This document shows, in pieces, positions 42,670 to 50,416 of a stretch of 64,000 bases of DNA. The DNA is taken from NCBI RefSeq assembly GCF_004320535.1, contig NZ_SIHY01000001.1:248001-312000 (forward strand), read 5' to 3'. The notes beneath the pieces are model-generated. The model had not been told where the DNA came from, did no database searches, and saw only the letters and a list, made by a program, of their open reading frames with translations. Source of the DNA: Arthrobacter sp. S41 (GTDB taxonomy: Bacteria > Actinomycetota > Actinomycetes > Actinomycetales > Micrococcaceae). Position 1 is the first letter of the stretch, and each line of letters opens with the position of its first letter. Position numbers and translations under genes: made by a program.

Positions 42670-43022
42670 CCTTGTTTCTTGAGATGAGCTTATGGTTTCT
42701 CGCTGCAGCAGGCAGCGTGTTCCTCCTGGGCGTCCTGGCCAGCCGGAAAAGGCCTGCCGCTATAGCGCTGCCGTTGCTGGCCGCAATGGCGCTGATGCTG
42801 CTGCTCACGGCGATCTTCGACAACCTGATGATCTTTGCGGGACTCTTCGACTATGGAACGCACACGCTTTCCGGTCTGCGCATCGGGTTGGCGCCCATTG
42901 AGGACTTCTTCTACTCCGCCTGCGCCGTGCTCTTGGCACCCGGCCTCTGGTGGCTCTTCGAAGGCCAGGAGTCAAGGCGCAAGGGCAGCGGCCATTCCAC
43001 TCTTGACCACGACAAGGCTTGA
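42666..43022 (+). CDS. crtYf: C50 carotenoid epsilon-cyclase subunit CrtYf
   Basis: The partner subunit of CrtYe, 118 residues with three hydrophobic segments. The signature RIGLAPIEDFFYSACAVLL has the PIED acidic motif, and FDNLMIFAGLFDYG lies before it. ATG 42666 overlaps crtYe by 4 bp, as expected for equimolar subunits. In corynebacteria the pair makes decaprenoxanthin; related pairs elsewhere make gamma rings, so ring type is inferred from gene order rather than proven. Confidence 0.88.
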   Translation: MTLFLEMSLWFLAAAGSVFLLGVLASRKRPAAIALPLLAAMALMLLLTAIFDNLMIFAGLFDYGTHTLSGLRIGLAPIEDFFYSACAVLLAPGLWWLFEGQESRRKGSGHSTLDHDKA

Positions 43023-43024
43023 AT

Positions 43025-43888
43025 ATGCTTCATGGAATTATCACAACTTCGCGGCCGGTGTCTTGGGTGAACACCGCCTACCCCTTTGCCGCCGCCTACC
43101 TCTTGGCTGGTGGCTCAGTGGATTGGAAATTCGTCGTGGGTACCATCTTCTTCTTGTTTCCCTACAACCTGGTGATGTACGGGGTCAACGACGTCTTCGA
43201 CTATGAATCGGATCTACGCAACCCGAGAAAGGGCGGCATAGAAGGCGCGCTACTGGCCCGCCACAGCCATCGGATGATTTTGCTGGCGAGCGCGATCACC
43301 GCCGTGCCCTTCCTGATCGTCTTGGCCCTCGCCGGTAGCGGCATCTCCACGGCTGTACTGGCGGGGTCGGTTGCTGCGTTGCTTGCCTATAGCGTTCCGG
43401 TCCTGCGGTTCAAGGAACGCGCTGGGCTGGATTCCCTGACCAGTGCGGTCCATTTTGTCTCACCGGCGATCTTCGGCTGGGTGCTGGCGGGAGCGCCGGT
43501 GCACCCCACCCAAGGGCTGGTGTTCACTGCATTCCTCCTCTGGGGCATGGCCAGCCATGCGCTGGGTGCCATTCAGGACATCCTTCCCGACCGTGAAGCA
43601 AAGCTTGGTTCGATCGCGGTAGCATTCGGTGCGCGGACGACGATTTTCTTGGTGGCGGGCGCGTATGTATTCGCTGGGCTGTTGCTTCTGCTCGGGGTTC
43701 GCGGAGTCGGCTCGTTAGCTGGCTTGCTCGCCATCGCCTACATTCTTAATGTGCTTCCGCATCTTGGGGTGCAGGATTCCACGTCCGGTACGGTTAACCG
43801 TGCCTGGAAGAGATTTCTGTGGATCAACTACCTATGTGGTTTCATGCTGACGATGTTGTTGATTTACACAGCTGTATTCACCCGCTAA
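43025..43888 (+). CDS. crtEb: lycopene elongase CrtEb (UbiA-type prenyltransferase)
   Basis: Membrane prenyltransferase adding two C5 units to lycopene to give the C50 skeleton (flavuxanthin). The 287-residue protein has the UbiA first motif NDVFDYESDLRNPRKGG (about residues 56-72) and second DILPDREAKLGSIAVAFG (about residues 184-201), with about eight hydrophobic helices. I use ATG 43025, two bases after the crtYf stop; a TTG at 43019 would overlap it. Presence of this gene is what marks the pathway as C50 rather than C40. Confidence 0.9.
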   Translation: MLHGIITTSRPVSWVNTAYPFAAAYLLAGGSVDWKFVVGTIFFLFPYNLVMYGVNDVFDYESDLRNPRKGGIEGALLARHSHRMILLASAITAVPFLIVLALAGSGISTAVLAGSVAALLAYSVPVLRFKERAGLDSLTSAVHFVSPAIFGWVLAGAPVHPTQGLVFTAFLLWGMASHALGAIQDILPDREAKLGSIAVAFGARTTIFLVAGAYVFAGLLLLLGVRGVGSLAGLLAIAYILNVLPHLGVQDSTSGTVNRAWKRFLWINYLCGFMLTMLLIYTAVFTR

Positions 43889-43913
43889 TCACCAAAGAGA
43901 AGTCGAGGATTTG

Positions 43914-44432
43914 ATGGATGTCATCCTGCTTTCCGAGGACGGCCAGCCAGTTGGCGTCATGCCCAAGGAAACAGTGCATACCAGGGATACACCTTTGCAC
44001 CAAGCGTTCTCCTGTCACGTCAAGAATTCCCTGGGCCAGGTTCTGATGACACGCAGGGCGCTGTCAAAGTCGACATGGCCCGGGGTATGGACTAATTCCT
44101 TCTGTGGCCACCCCCAGCCGGGGGAGCAGATGGAAACCGCGATCCGCCGGCATGCTGGCGGTGAATTGGGCATGGCGATCCGCGATATCCAGGTGGCCCT
44201 ACCGGAGTTCCGCTATCGCGCGGTCGATGCCTCCGGGGTTGTTGAGAACGAGATCTGTCCGGTATTTACCGCCGTGATCGATGGAGAAATCACCATGAAT
44301 CCGGAGGAAGTCATGGATTACCGCTGGGTTGATCCCGTGGAATTTGCGGTAGCGGTCCGAGCCGCTCCATGGGCCTTCAGCCCATGGCTGGTCATGCAGG
44401 CCAGCGAAATGCCCCAGTATCGCACTCAGTAG
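43914..44432 (+). CDS. idi: isopentenyl-diphosphate delta-isomerase, type I (copy in crt operon)
   Basis: Interconverts IPP and DMAPP, supplying the allylic starter for CrtE and the C5 units for CrtEb. The 172-residue Nudix-fold protein shows HTRDTPLHQAFSCHV, TWPGVWTNSFCGHPQPGE (active-site Cys) and the FRYRAVDASGVVENEICPVF segment with catalytic glutamates. GAGG precedes ATG 43914. It closes the operon, 25 bp after crtEb, and is followed within 20 bp by the end of an insertion sequence. A second idi of equal length lies at 47234-47752. Confidence 0.93.
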   Translation: MDVILLSEDGQPVGVMPKETVHTRDTPLHQAFSCHVKNSLGQVLMTRRALSKSTWPGVWTNSFCGHPQPGEQMETAIRRHAGGELGMAIRDIQVALPEFRYRAVDASGVVENEICPVFTAVIDGEITMNPEEVMDYRWVDPVEFAVAVRAAPWAFSPWLVMQASEMPQYRTQ

Positions 44433-44451
44433 CGAGCCCGGCCAGATTAGC

Positions 44452-44475
44452 GGCTCTTAAAAGCCAAGCGTGGTG
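44452..44475. repeat. terminal inverted repeat of the IS (transposase 3' side)
   Basis: Begins GGCTCTTAAAA and ends AGCGTGGTG. It matches the reverse complement of 45845-45868 at positions 1-7, 9-10 and 16-24. Confidence 0.8.
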
Positions 44476-44482
44476 AGGATGC

Positions 44483-45815
44483 TCAGCACGGTAGTAAGCC
44501 CACCGTATACAACAATATCCGACCCCGGTAATGACCCTGATTCCGATACCCCCGACCAATCCGTTTCAAGTTCTTCGCCGTCAAATTCACTGACTCACCC
44601 TTAGCGTTAGTGAACCGGGTACTCACAAACACCAACAACTCGCACCGCCAGGCAACCAACGTCCGGAACAAAGACTGCGCCTCCACCATTTTCGATGCTT
44701 GAACAGACTTCTCCAACACCGACCACCGGGAATGACACTCATGAACGTCCGTAGCCTGCAACAGCGTTCTCATATGCTCTTTAATCCCATAAACCACCGC
44801 GAGTTCAGTATCTGATTACAGGATCTCTTGCAGTCGTTCAATCTGAAGATGGGAAAGGTTCTCCAAGTTACAGGTCAACAGTTTCCGATACTTATGCGCC
44901 GGGTCAGTCACCCTACCTCGACGTTCAAAGACCTCATCGGACCGGCGTCGACGAACCTGGATGATCATATGATTCGCCCGCTGAATCACATGAAAATGAT
45001 CAACACTGATCTTCGCTTTCAGTAAGTTCTCCCGCACCGCTTTACGGAACTCTGAAGACACATCAATCGCCACATGCTCAACACTTTGACGCCGATACCG
45101 CGGCCGGGCCTTCAACCATTTCTTCACCGCCGCACCGCGGCGTGCGTCCACGATATCCAAGATTTTCCCCGTATCAAGCTCAGTGAACACAATGGACCAC
45201 AGCTCAATCCGCACGACTCTTCCCGTCCTACCCCGGGCATAACGAACCTTACGGAAACGGTGCTCATCGATACCGAGGCGGCGAATAAACATCCGGTCCA
45301 CATCCCCGACAACCGGACCTTCAACATTCAGCCGCGCCATGACCGTAGGCCACGACTCTCCGTGCGCTGCGGCGACCCGAGACACTGCCCGCAATTCGCA
45401 GCTCATCTCATCGACCAGACGCTGGAGAGCGGGCTGGTGATCCGTGCAAGGGGAGGGCAGCTGGGGCGGTGGTTTGCACGAAGGCACGGCGTGCACAGGC
45501 TGTTTCTTGGCAGGCCATACGGCGTTTGCGTACCAGGATCTGGAGGTCGTTTCCGCCGGTTGGGATGTCTTTGACTCGGTGGATTGGCCTGGCGTGGATG
45601 CGAGTGGTGACCACCCCACACGAGGGCCGGCAGCTTCGAGGGCTTTGGGCTCGATGAGGACTTGTTGTCCATCAGTATCGTGGGTTGCGTTGATGACATG
45701 GTAGTCAGTGAGGTTCTTAAGAATCGACGCAGGGTCGCTTCCACCGGTATCCGTGGAACACGGCTCGTAGTTCCTTGCGTAATGGTTTGTCTAGACGACA
45801 TCCATTTTCTCAAAA
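44483..45815 (-). pseudogene. ISL3-family transposase, frameshifted and nonsense-mutated
   Basis: On the minus strand the pieces of one transposase appear in different frames. First comes an N-terminal segment with DPASILKNLTDYHVINATHDT, next a shifted zinc-finger stretch (CGVVTTRIHARPIHRVKDIP, RKRRMACQETACARRAF), then a shift back into a frame with the catalytic core GIDEHRFRKVRYARG, IDVSSEFRKAVRENL and SVDHFHVIQ. A TAA at 44816-44818 interrupts this frame, after which NAKGESVNLTAKNLKRIGRGYRNQ, with the last acidic residue, continues in the same frame. At least two frameshifts and one stop make it non-functional. Confidence 0.85.
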
Positions 45816-45844
45816 GGGACTGCGAGCCCTACTTATTTTGGGGC

Positions 45845-45868
45845 CACCACGCTAAAACTTGAAGAGCC
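45845..45868. repeat. terminal inverted repeat of the IS (transposase 5' side)
   Basis: Reads CACCACGCT at its inner end and AAGAGCC at its outer end; it is the partner of the repeat at 44452-44475. Confidence 0.8.
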
Positions 45869-45968
45869 ATTTAAAGATTTCTCAAAATTCCGTTTGGTGG
45901 AGCCCTGTACCGTGAGGAGTATGGGCCGGTCATTTTGACCTGTTCCACACAGGAAGAGAGCAACACGT

Positions 45969-47123
45969 ATGGGCTCGACAAAAAACCTTTCGCTAGGTGT
46001 CATTGCAACTTCGCAAAAGACTGACGAAAAGCGACTACCAATTCACCCGATGCATTTTGAACGCATCGAAGAAAACTCCCGCCAGAGCATCATGATCGAA
46101 TCCGGATACGGCATTCCCTGTGGCATGAGCGATGAAGAACTGGCACCATTTGTCGGAAAAATCGCCTCACGAAGTGAAATCATCGCCAGCGCAGACATTG
46201 TGCTGCTTCCCAAACCGCAATTCGCCGACCTGGAAGAAATGCGTGAAGGGCAGACACTTTGGGGTTGGCCTCACTGCGTCCAGGACGCAAAGCTGACGCA
46301 GCTTGCCATCGACAAAAAGCTCACGCTGATTGCCTTTGAAGCCATGAATCACTGGGGTGCGGACGGTAGCTTTGGGCTGCACGTGTTCCACAAAAACAAT
46401 GAACTCGCCGGCTACGCCTCGGTACTTCATGCCCTGCAACTTTGCGGGGTCACCGGAGACTATGGTCGCCGGCTGACCGCGACTGTCATTGGCTTTGGTG
46501 CTACAGCTCGCGGCGCTGTCACCGCGCTGCGCGCCCACGGCATTAACGATGTTCGGGTGCTAACTAGCCGATCGGTAGCTGCCGTAGCTTCCCCAATTCA
46601 CGCCGTACAGATGGTCCAGTTTGAACATGAGGGTGGTCCGAACCTAAGCGAAGTCATCACCGACGAGGGCAAATTGCCATTGGCGCCGTTCCTGGCCGAA
46701 AGCGACATTGTCGTGAACTGCACTCTCCAAGACCCCAATGCTCCGTTGATGTACTTACGAACCGCAGAATTAAGTGCTTTCAGCCCGGGGAGCATCATCG
46801 TGGACGTGTCTTGTGATGAAGGGATGGGATTCGAATGGGCCAAGCCGAGCACCTTTGCCGAACCAATGTCGAGCATTGGTCCGAACATCAACTACTACGC
46901 GGTGGACCATTCCCCTTCGTATCTGTGGAACTCGGCCAGCTGGGAGATTAGCGAAGGCTTGTTACCATTCCTCAATACCGTGCTGGCCGGAGCCGAGGCC
47001 TGGAAAGAAAACAAAACTATTTCACGGGCCATTGAAATCCAGGACGGTGTTGTTCTCAATCCTGCGATTCTTGAGTTCCAAGGCAGGGGAGCGCACTACC
47101 CTCATCAACTCTCCGCCAAGTAG
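45969..47123 (+). CDS. alanine dehydrogenase/PNT-family enzyme, possibly N5-(carboxyethyl)ornithine synthase
   Basis: A 384-residue protein of the alanine dehydrogenase / transhydrogenase fold. The N-terminal TDEKRLPIHPMHFERI contains the substrate Arg-Pro region. Nucleotide binding is TATVIGFGATARGAVTALRA (about residues 172-191), and MNHWGADGSFGLHVFHKNNELAGY lies before it. The YAVDHSPSYLWNSASWEISE segment resembles N5-(carboxyethyl)ornithine synthase, which reductively condenses pyruvate with ornithine; a saccharopine- or alanine-type reaction is also possible. Stand-alone gene directly after the insertion sequence, with GGAAGAG upstream. Confidence 0.7.
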   Translation: MGSTKNLSLGVIATSQKTDEKRLPIHPMHFERIEENSRQSIMIESGYGIPCGMSDEELAPFVGKIASRSEIIASADIVLLPKPQFADLEEMREGQTLWGWPHCVQDAKLTQLAIDKKLTLIAFEAMNHWGADGSFGLHVFHKNNELAGYASVLHALQLCGVTGDYGRRLTATVIGFGATARGAVTALRAHGINDVRVLTSRSVAAVASPIHAVQMVQFEHEGGPNLSEVITDEGKLPLAPFLAESDIVVNCTLQDPNAPLMYLRTAELSAFSPGSIIVDVSCDEGMGFEWAKPSTFAEPMSSIGPNINYYAVDHSPSYLWNSASWEISEGLLPFLNTVLAGAEAWKENKTISRAIEIQDGVVLNPAILEFQGRGAHYPHQLSAK

Positions 47124-47233
47124 CAATACTTTCTTGAGATTCTCCGTTGGTAGCTAGGCGGCAGGTTCCGATACGCTTAGTTCCCAAAGGTTTTACCGGT
47201 GAGCGCCAATCAGAACAGGAAACAAGAATCTTC

Positions 47234-47752
47234 ATGGATGTAGTTTTGCTGTCGGAGGATGGCCAACCAATTGGCACTTGTGCCAAAGAACTGGTGCACA
47301 CCACCGACACCGCACTGCACCAAGCATTCTCCTGCCACGTGCTTAATGCAGACGGACAGGTTCTGGTTACTCGCCGTTCACTGAATAAGCTCACCTGGCC
47401 TGGAGTCTGGACGAATTCATTTTGCGGACATCCGCAACCGGATGAAGTGATGGAAGATGCTATCAAGCGCCATGCCCAACACGAACTAGGTCTGTCCATC
47501 AAGTCAGTTGAACTGGCGCTGCCTGACTTCCGTTATCGAGCGGTAGATGCCAGCGGCATTGTTGAGAATGAAATCTGCCCGGTGTTCACTGCGGTGATTG
47601 ATAGCGAGATTTCGGCTAACCCGAGCGAAGTGATGGATCACCGCTGGGTTGACCTGAATCAGCTGGGGGACTCCCTTCGTCTGACCCCTTGGGCATTTAG
47701 CCCATGGGTAGTTTGGCAAGCGGAACAGATGGATTTATATCAGCGTGCCTGA
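47234..47752 (+). CDS. idi: isopentenyl-diphosphate delta-isomerase, type I (second copy)
   Basis: A 172-residue paralogue of the crt-operon idi; both align end to end without gaps and look about two-thirds identical by eye. All motifs are kept: HTTDTALHQAFSCHV, TWPGVWTNSFCGHPQP and FRYRAVDASGIVENEICPVFTA. Its codon use is lower in G+C, like its neighbours, so it is probably the resident housekeeping copy serving quinone and polyprenol synthesis. ATG 47234 is chosen by alignment to the paralogue. A bidirectional terminator follows. Confidence 0.92.
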   Translation: MDVVLLSEDGQPIGTCAKELVHTTDTALHQAFSCHVLNADGQVLVTRRSLNKLTWPGVWTNSFCGHPQPDEVMEDAIKRHAQHELGLSIKSVELALPDFRYRAVDASGIVENEICPVFTAVIDSEISANPSEVMDHRWVDLNQLGDSLRLTPWAFSPWVVWQAEQMDLYQRA

Positions 47753-47777
47753 GTTGAATCGAAACTGAAACTAATAA

Positions 47778-47821
47778 CAAGGAAGCCTCCCAAACTCAAA
47801 AGAGTTTGGGAGGCTTCCTTG
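47778..47821. terminator. bidirectional terminator after idi copy 2
   Basis: A 20-bp perfect stem (47778-47797 with 47802-47821) around GGAAGCCTCCC/GGGAGGCTTCC with an AAAA loop, between convergent genes. Confidence 0.88.
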
Positions 47822-47845
47822 TCTTGTTCGGAGGTCGACGTTGAC

Positions 47846-48307
47846 CTATACGAAGTTTTCAGTTCCTTCAACGGTGTTCATGAAGTGATCCATGAACTCA
47901 GCAAAGTCCTGAGCATCTGACTCTTGATCAATAACGGCACCAACGCTCACCGCGTCATCGATATAAAAATCAATGCTCGGCTTAACCGGGATGGTGAAGC
48001 GGAAGACTCGTCCAGTGGAGGTGGCGACTTCATAGCCGCCGTCTACAAGCTGGGCAAGCTGGTTCACATTGGTGTTATTGATATTGATGGCGTCTTCGGA
48101 GGCCCGCAAGTCACTGGAATTCACCGGAGCGATGATCAGTTCTGCTGGCTGACGCCGATAGCCGATGACCTTAAGTCCTCCGGAACCGGCAATACCAGTT
48201 CCAGCTACAAGGTTGTAGCTGGCGAAATTAGGGATCTGCGAATCGAACGCGTCGTGAAGACGCGCTTTGACCTGCTCGGCTGGATTTTCGTCTGGGCGGT
48301 TGTCCAT
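47846..48307 (-). CDS. conserved-looking hypothetical protein
   Basis: A 153-residue soluble, acidic protein of unknown function. It contains a mixed alpha/beta pattern (SYNLVAGTGIAGSGGLKVIGYRR, ELIIAPVN, RVFRFTIPVKPSIDFYIDD) and ends in an acidic helix (DAQDFAEFMDHFMNTVEGTENFV). No catalytic motif or membrane segment is visible. ATG 48307 is used, with GGTAGAG/AGGAG just upstream; a TTG at 48337 in frame would add ten residues. It diverges from ilvD. Confidence 0.6.
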   Translation of the reverse strand: MDNRPDENPAEQVKARLHDAFDSQIPNFASYNLVAGTGIAGSGGLKVIGYRRQPAELIIAPVNSSDLRASEDAININNTNVNQLAQLVDGGYEVATSTGRVFRFTIPVKPSIDFYIDDAVSVGAVIDQESDAQDFAEFMDHFMNTVEGTENFV

Positions 48308-48424
48308 GTCTCCTACTCTACCGATATCTTTGGACAATTTGATCAGTCATAACATTTATTGAAACATGTCATGGTTACGTCATGGGTTGCTCAATTGGTC
48401 ATATTGACGACTAGAATGAAATTT

Positions 48425-50128
48425 ATGAGCCAGGATGCTACGCCAGATATCAAACCACGTTCCCGTGTGGTCACCGATGGTATCCACGCCGCTCCGGCGC
48501 GCGGTATGTTGCGTGCCGTCGGCATGGGCGATGATGACTTCGCAAAACCTCAAATTGGTATTGCCAGTTCATGGAACGAAATCACTCCATGTAACCTTTC
48601 GCTTAATCGTCTAGCCCAAGGCGCCAAAGAAGGCGTTCACGCAGGCGGCGGTTTCCCCATGCAGTTCGGAACCATCTCCGTATCTGACGGCATTTCTATG
48701 GGCCATGAAGGAATGCACTTCTCACTGGTTTCACGAGAGGTCATTGCCGACTCGGTAGAAACAGTGATGATGGCCGAACGGCTTGACGGCTCAGTGCTGC
48801 TGGCCGGCTGTGACAAGTCGCTGCCGGGAATGCTCATGGCAGCTGCCCGACTGAACCTCTCATCAGTGTTCCTCTATGCCGGTTCCATCATGCCGGGCTG
48901 GGTCAAGCTAGAAGACGGTACCGAAAAAGACGTCACCTTGATTGACGCCTTTGAAGCTGTAGGTGCTTGCGCGGCCGGGCGAATGAGCGAAAAAGATTTA
49001 GATTCTATTGAACGTGCCATCTGTCCAGGCGAAGGTGCCTGTGGTGGCATGTACACGGCCAACACCATGGCATCAATCGGTGAGGCCCTGGGCATGAGCC
49101 TTCCGGGTTCCGCCGCTCCACCGTCAGCCGATCGACGCCGCGACATGTTTGCGCACCGCTCCGGTGAAGCCGTGATTGAAATGTTGCGCAAGGGAATTCG
49201 CGCCCGCGACATTATGACCAAAGAAGCCTTTGAAAACGCTATTGCCGTCATGATGGCCTTCGGCGGTTCAACCAATGCAGTGTTGCACCTATTGGCCATT
49301 GCTAAGGAAGCCGAAGTTGAACTGTCGCTGAGCGACTTCAACCGCATTGGAGATAAGGTTCCGCACCTAGCGGACCTGAAACCATTTGGCCGTTACGTGA
49401 TGAACGACTTAGACCGCATTGGCGGTGTCCCCGTAGTGATGAAGGCGTTGCTAGACGCAGGATTGATCCACGGCGACTGCCTGACGGTCACCGGCAAGAC
49501 GGTTGCTGAAAACCTCGCGCACATCGCTCCACCAGATCCGGACGGCAAGATCCTTCGTGCCATGGACAACCCGATCCACAAGACCGGTGGGGTGACCGTG
49601 TTGCATGGTTCGCTGGCTCCCGAAGGTGCAGTGGTGAAGTCCGCCGGCTTTGATGCTGATGTCTTTGAAGGTACCGCTCGCGTCTTTGAACGTGAACAAG
49701 GCGCACTTGAAGCACTGGATGCAGGAAAGATTCACGCCGGAGATGTGGTGGTCATTCGTTATGAAGGACCCAAGGGTGGACCGGGTATGCGAGAGATGTT
49801 GGCCATTACCGGAGCCATCAAGGGCGCCGGTCTAGGTAAGGATGTCTTGCTACTTACCGATGGACGCTTCTCCGGTGGAACCACCGGATTGTGTATTGGA
49901 CACGTGGCACCTGAAGCCGTTGATGGGGGGCCCATTGCCTTTGTGAGCGACGGAGATAAGATCCGTGTGGATATTTCGGCACGGAGTTTTGACCTCTTGG
50001 TTGATCCCGAAAAATTGGAAGCTCGCAAGATTGGGTGGAAGCCCTTGCCAGCGAAGTTCACCACGGGTGTGCTGGCCAAGTACGCAAAGCTAGTCAATTC
50101 TGCTTCGACAGGCGCGTATTGCGGCTAA
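48425..50128 (+). CDS. ilvD: dihydroxyacid dehydratase IlvD
   Basis: Fe-S enzyme forming 2-oxo acids from dihydroxy acids, the third step of valine and isoleucine synthesis after IlvBN and IlvC. The cluster cysteines are in [11 protein letters not shown] and [16 protein letters not shown], with a third expected near the N-terminal third (ITPCNLSL); the C-terminal [20 protein letters not shown] is diagnostic. ATG 48425 gives 567 residues, the usual length; earlier in-frame ATGs at 48359 and 48416 seem to belong to the leader. It has its own transcription unit just before ilvBNC. Confidence 0.94.
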   Translation: MSQDATPDIKPRSRVVTDGIHAAPARGMLRAVGMGDDDFAKPQIGIASSWNEITPCNLSLNRLAQGAKEGVHAGGGFPMQFGTISVSDGISMGHEGMHFSLVSREVIADSVETVMMAERLDGSVLLAGCDKSLPGMLMAAARLNLSSVFLYAGSIMPGWVKLEDGTEKDVTLIDAFEAVGACAAGRMSEKDLDSIERAICPGEGACGGMYTANTMASIGEALGMSLPGSAAPPSADRRRDMFAHRSGEAVIEMLRKGIRARDIMTKEAFENAIAVMMAFGGSTNAVLHLLAIAKEAEVELSLSDFNRIGDKVPHLADLKPFGRYVMNDLDRIGGVPVVMKALLDAGLIHGDCLTVTGKTVAENLAHIAPPDPDGKILRAMDNPIHKTGGVTVLHGSLAPEGAVVKSAGFDADVFEGTARVFEREQGALEALDAGKIHAGDVVVIRYEGPKGGPGMREMLAITGAIKGAGLGKDVLLLTDGRFSGGTTGLCIGHVAPEAVDGGPIAFVSDGDKIRVDISARSFDLLVDPEKLEARKIGWKPLPAKFTTGVLAKYAKLVNSASTGAYCG

Positions 50129-50179
50129 GCAGCAGAAAATTCATGGTGTGGGTGAGACGAAGCGTCCACACCATGGACA

Positions 50180-50202
50180 TTCATCTCATATACTGAGATG
50201 AA
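50180..50202. promoter_or_regulatory. 9-bp inverted repeat between ilvD and ilv leader
   Basis: TTCATCTCA and TGAGATGAA flank a TATAC spacer. No T run follows, so it looks more like an operator than a terminator. It lies about 48 bp before the leader-peptide start. Confidence 0.4.
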
Positions 50203-50249
50203 CGGGGCGTCTATTTGCTCTTTACCCTCGGGTAGAGAAAACTAGAGGC

Positions 50250-50297
50250 ATGCAAACAAACTTCGATGTTCTACTAGTTATCAGGCGCGGAGCCTGA
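50250..50297 (+). CDS. ilvBNC leader peptide (15 residues)
   Basis: ATG 50250 opens MQTNFDVLLVIRRGA followed by TGA. Five consecutive regulatory residues, Val-Leu-Leu-Val-Ile, are exactly the branched-chain amino acids made by the operon, as in known ilv attenuators. Ribosome stalling on these codons would change folding of the downstream RNA and prevent the terminator at 50340-50379. GAGG lies just before the ATG at short spacing. Confidence 0.8.
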   Translation: MQTNFDVLLVIRRGA

Positions 50298-50339
50298 GAC
50301 GCTGTCGCACTAAGCGGACAGAACATCGGTAACGCGCAA

Positions 50340-50379
50340 GCCCCCTTTCGTCAGTAGCGACGGCCGCGGGGCGTTTTTT
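50340..50379 (+). terminator. attenuator terminator of ilvBNC
   Basis: GCCCC (50340-50344) pairs with GGGGC (50368-50372), reinforced by inner CGTC/GACG pairing, followed by TTTTTT. It lies between the leader peptide and ilvB. An alternative CTGTC/GACAG hairpin just upstream may help switching. Confidence 0.75.
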
Positions 50380-50416
50380 ATGCGCAAACGAAGAGATAGA
50401 AATGGAAAGGATCCCG

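Larger units (their letters stand above)
44452..45868. mobile_element. ISL3-family insertion sequence, decayed, 1417 bp
   Basis: Bounded by imperfect 24-bp inverted repeats (44452-44475 and 45845-45868) that agree at 18 positions, both beginning GGCTCTT and ending AGCGTGGTG when read inwards. The interior encodes one ISL3-type transposase, now broken. The flanking octamers AGATTAGC and ATTTAAAG do not match, so no 8-bp target duplication survives. It sits exactly between the carotenoid operon and the lower-G+C housekeeping genes. Confidence 0.85.

Noticed and set aside
44444-45876. Target-site duplication of the IS
   Set aside because: The octamers adjoining the inverted repeats, AGATTAGC and ATTTAAAG, do not match.
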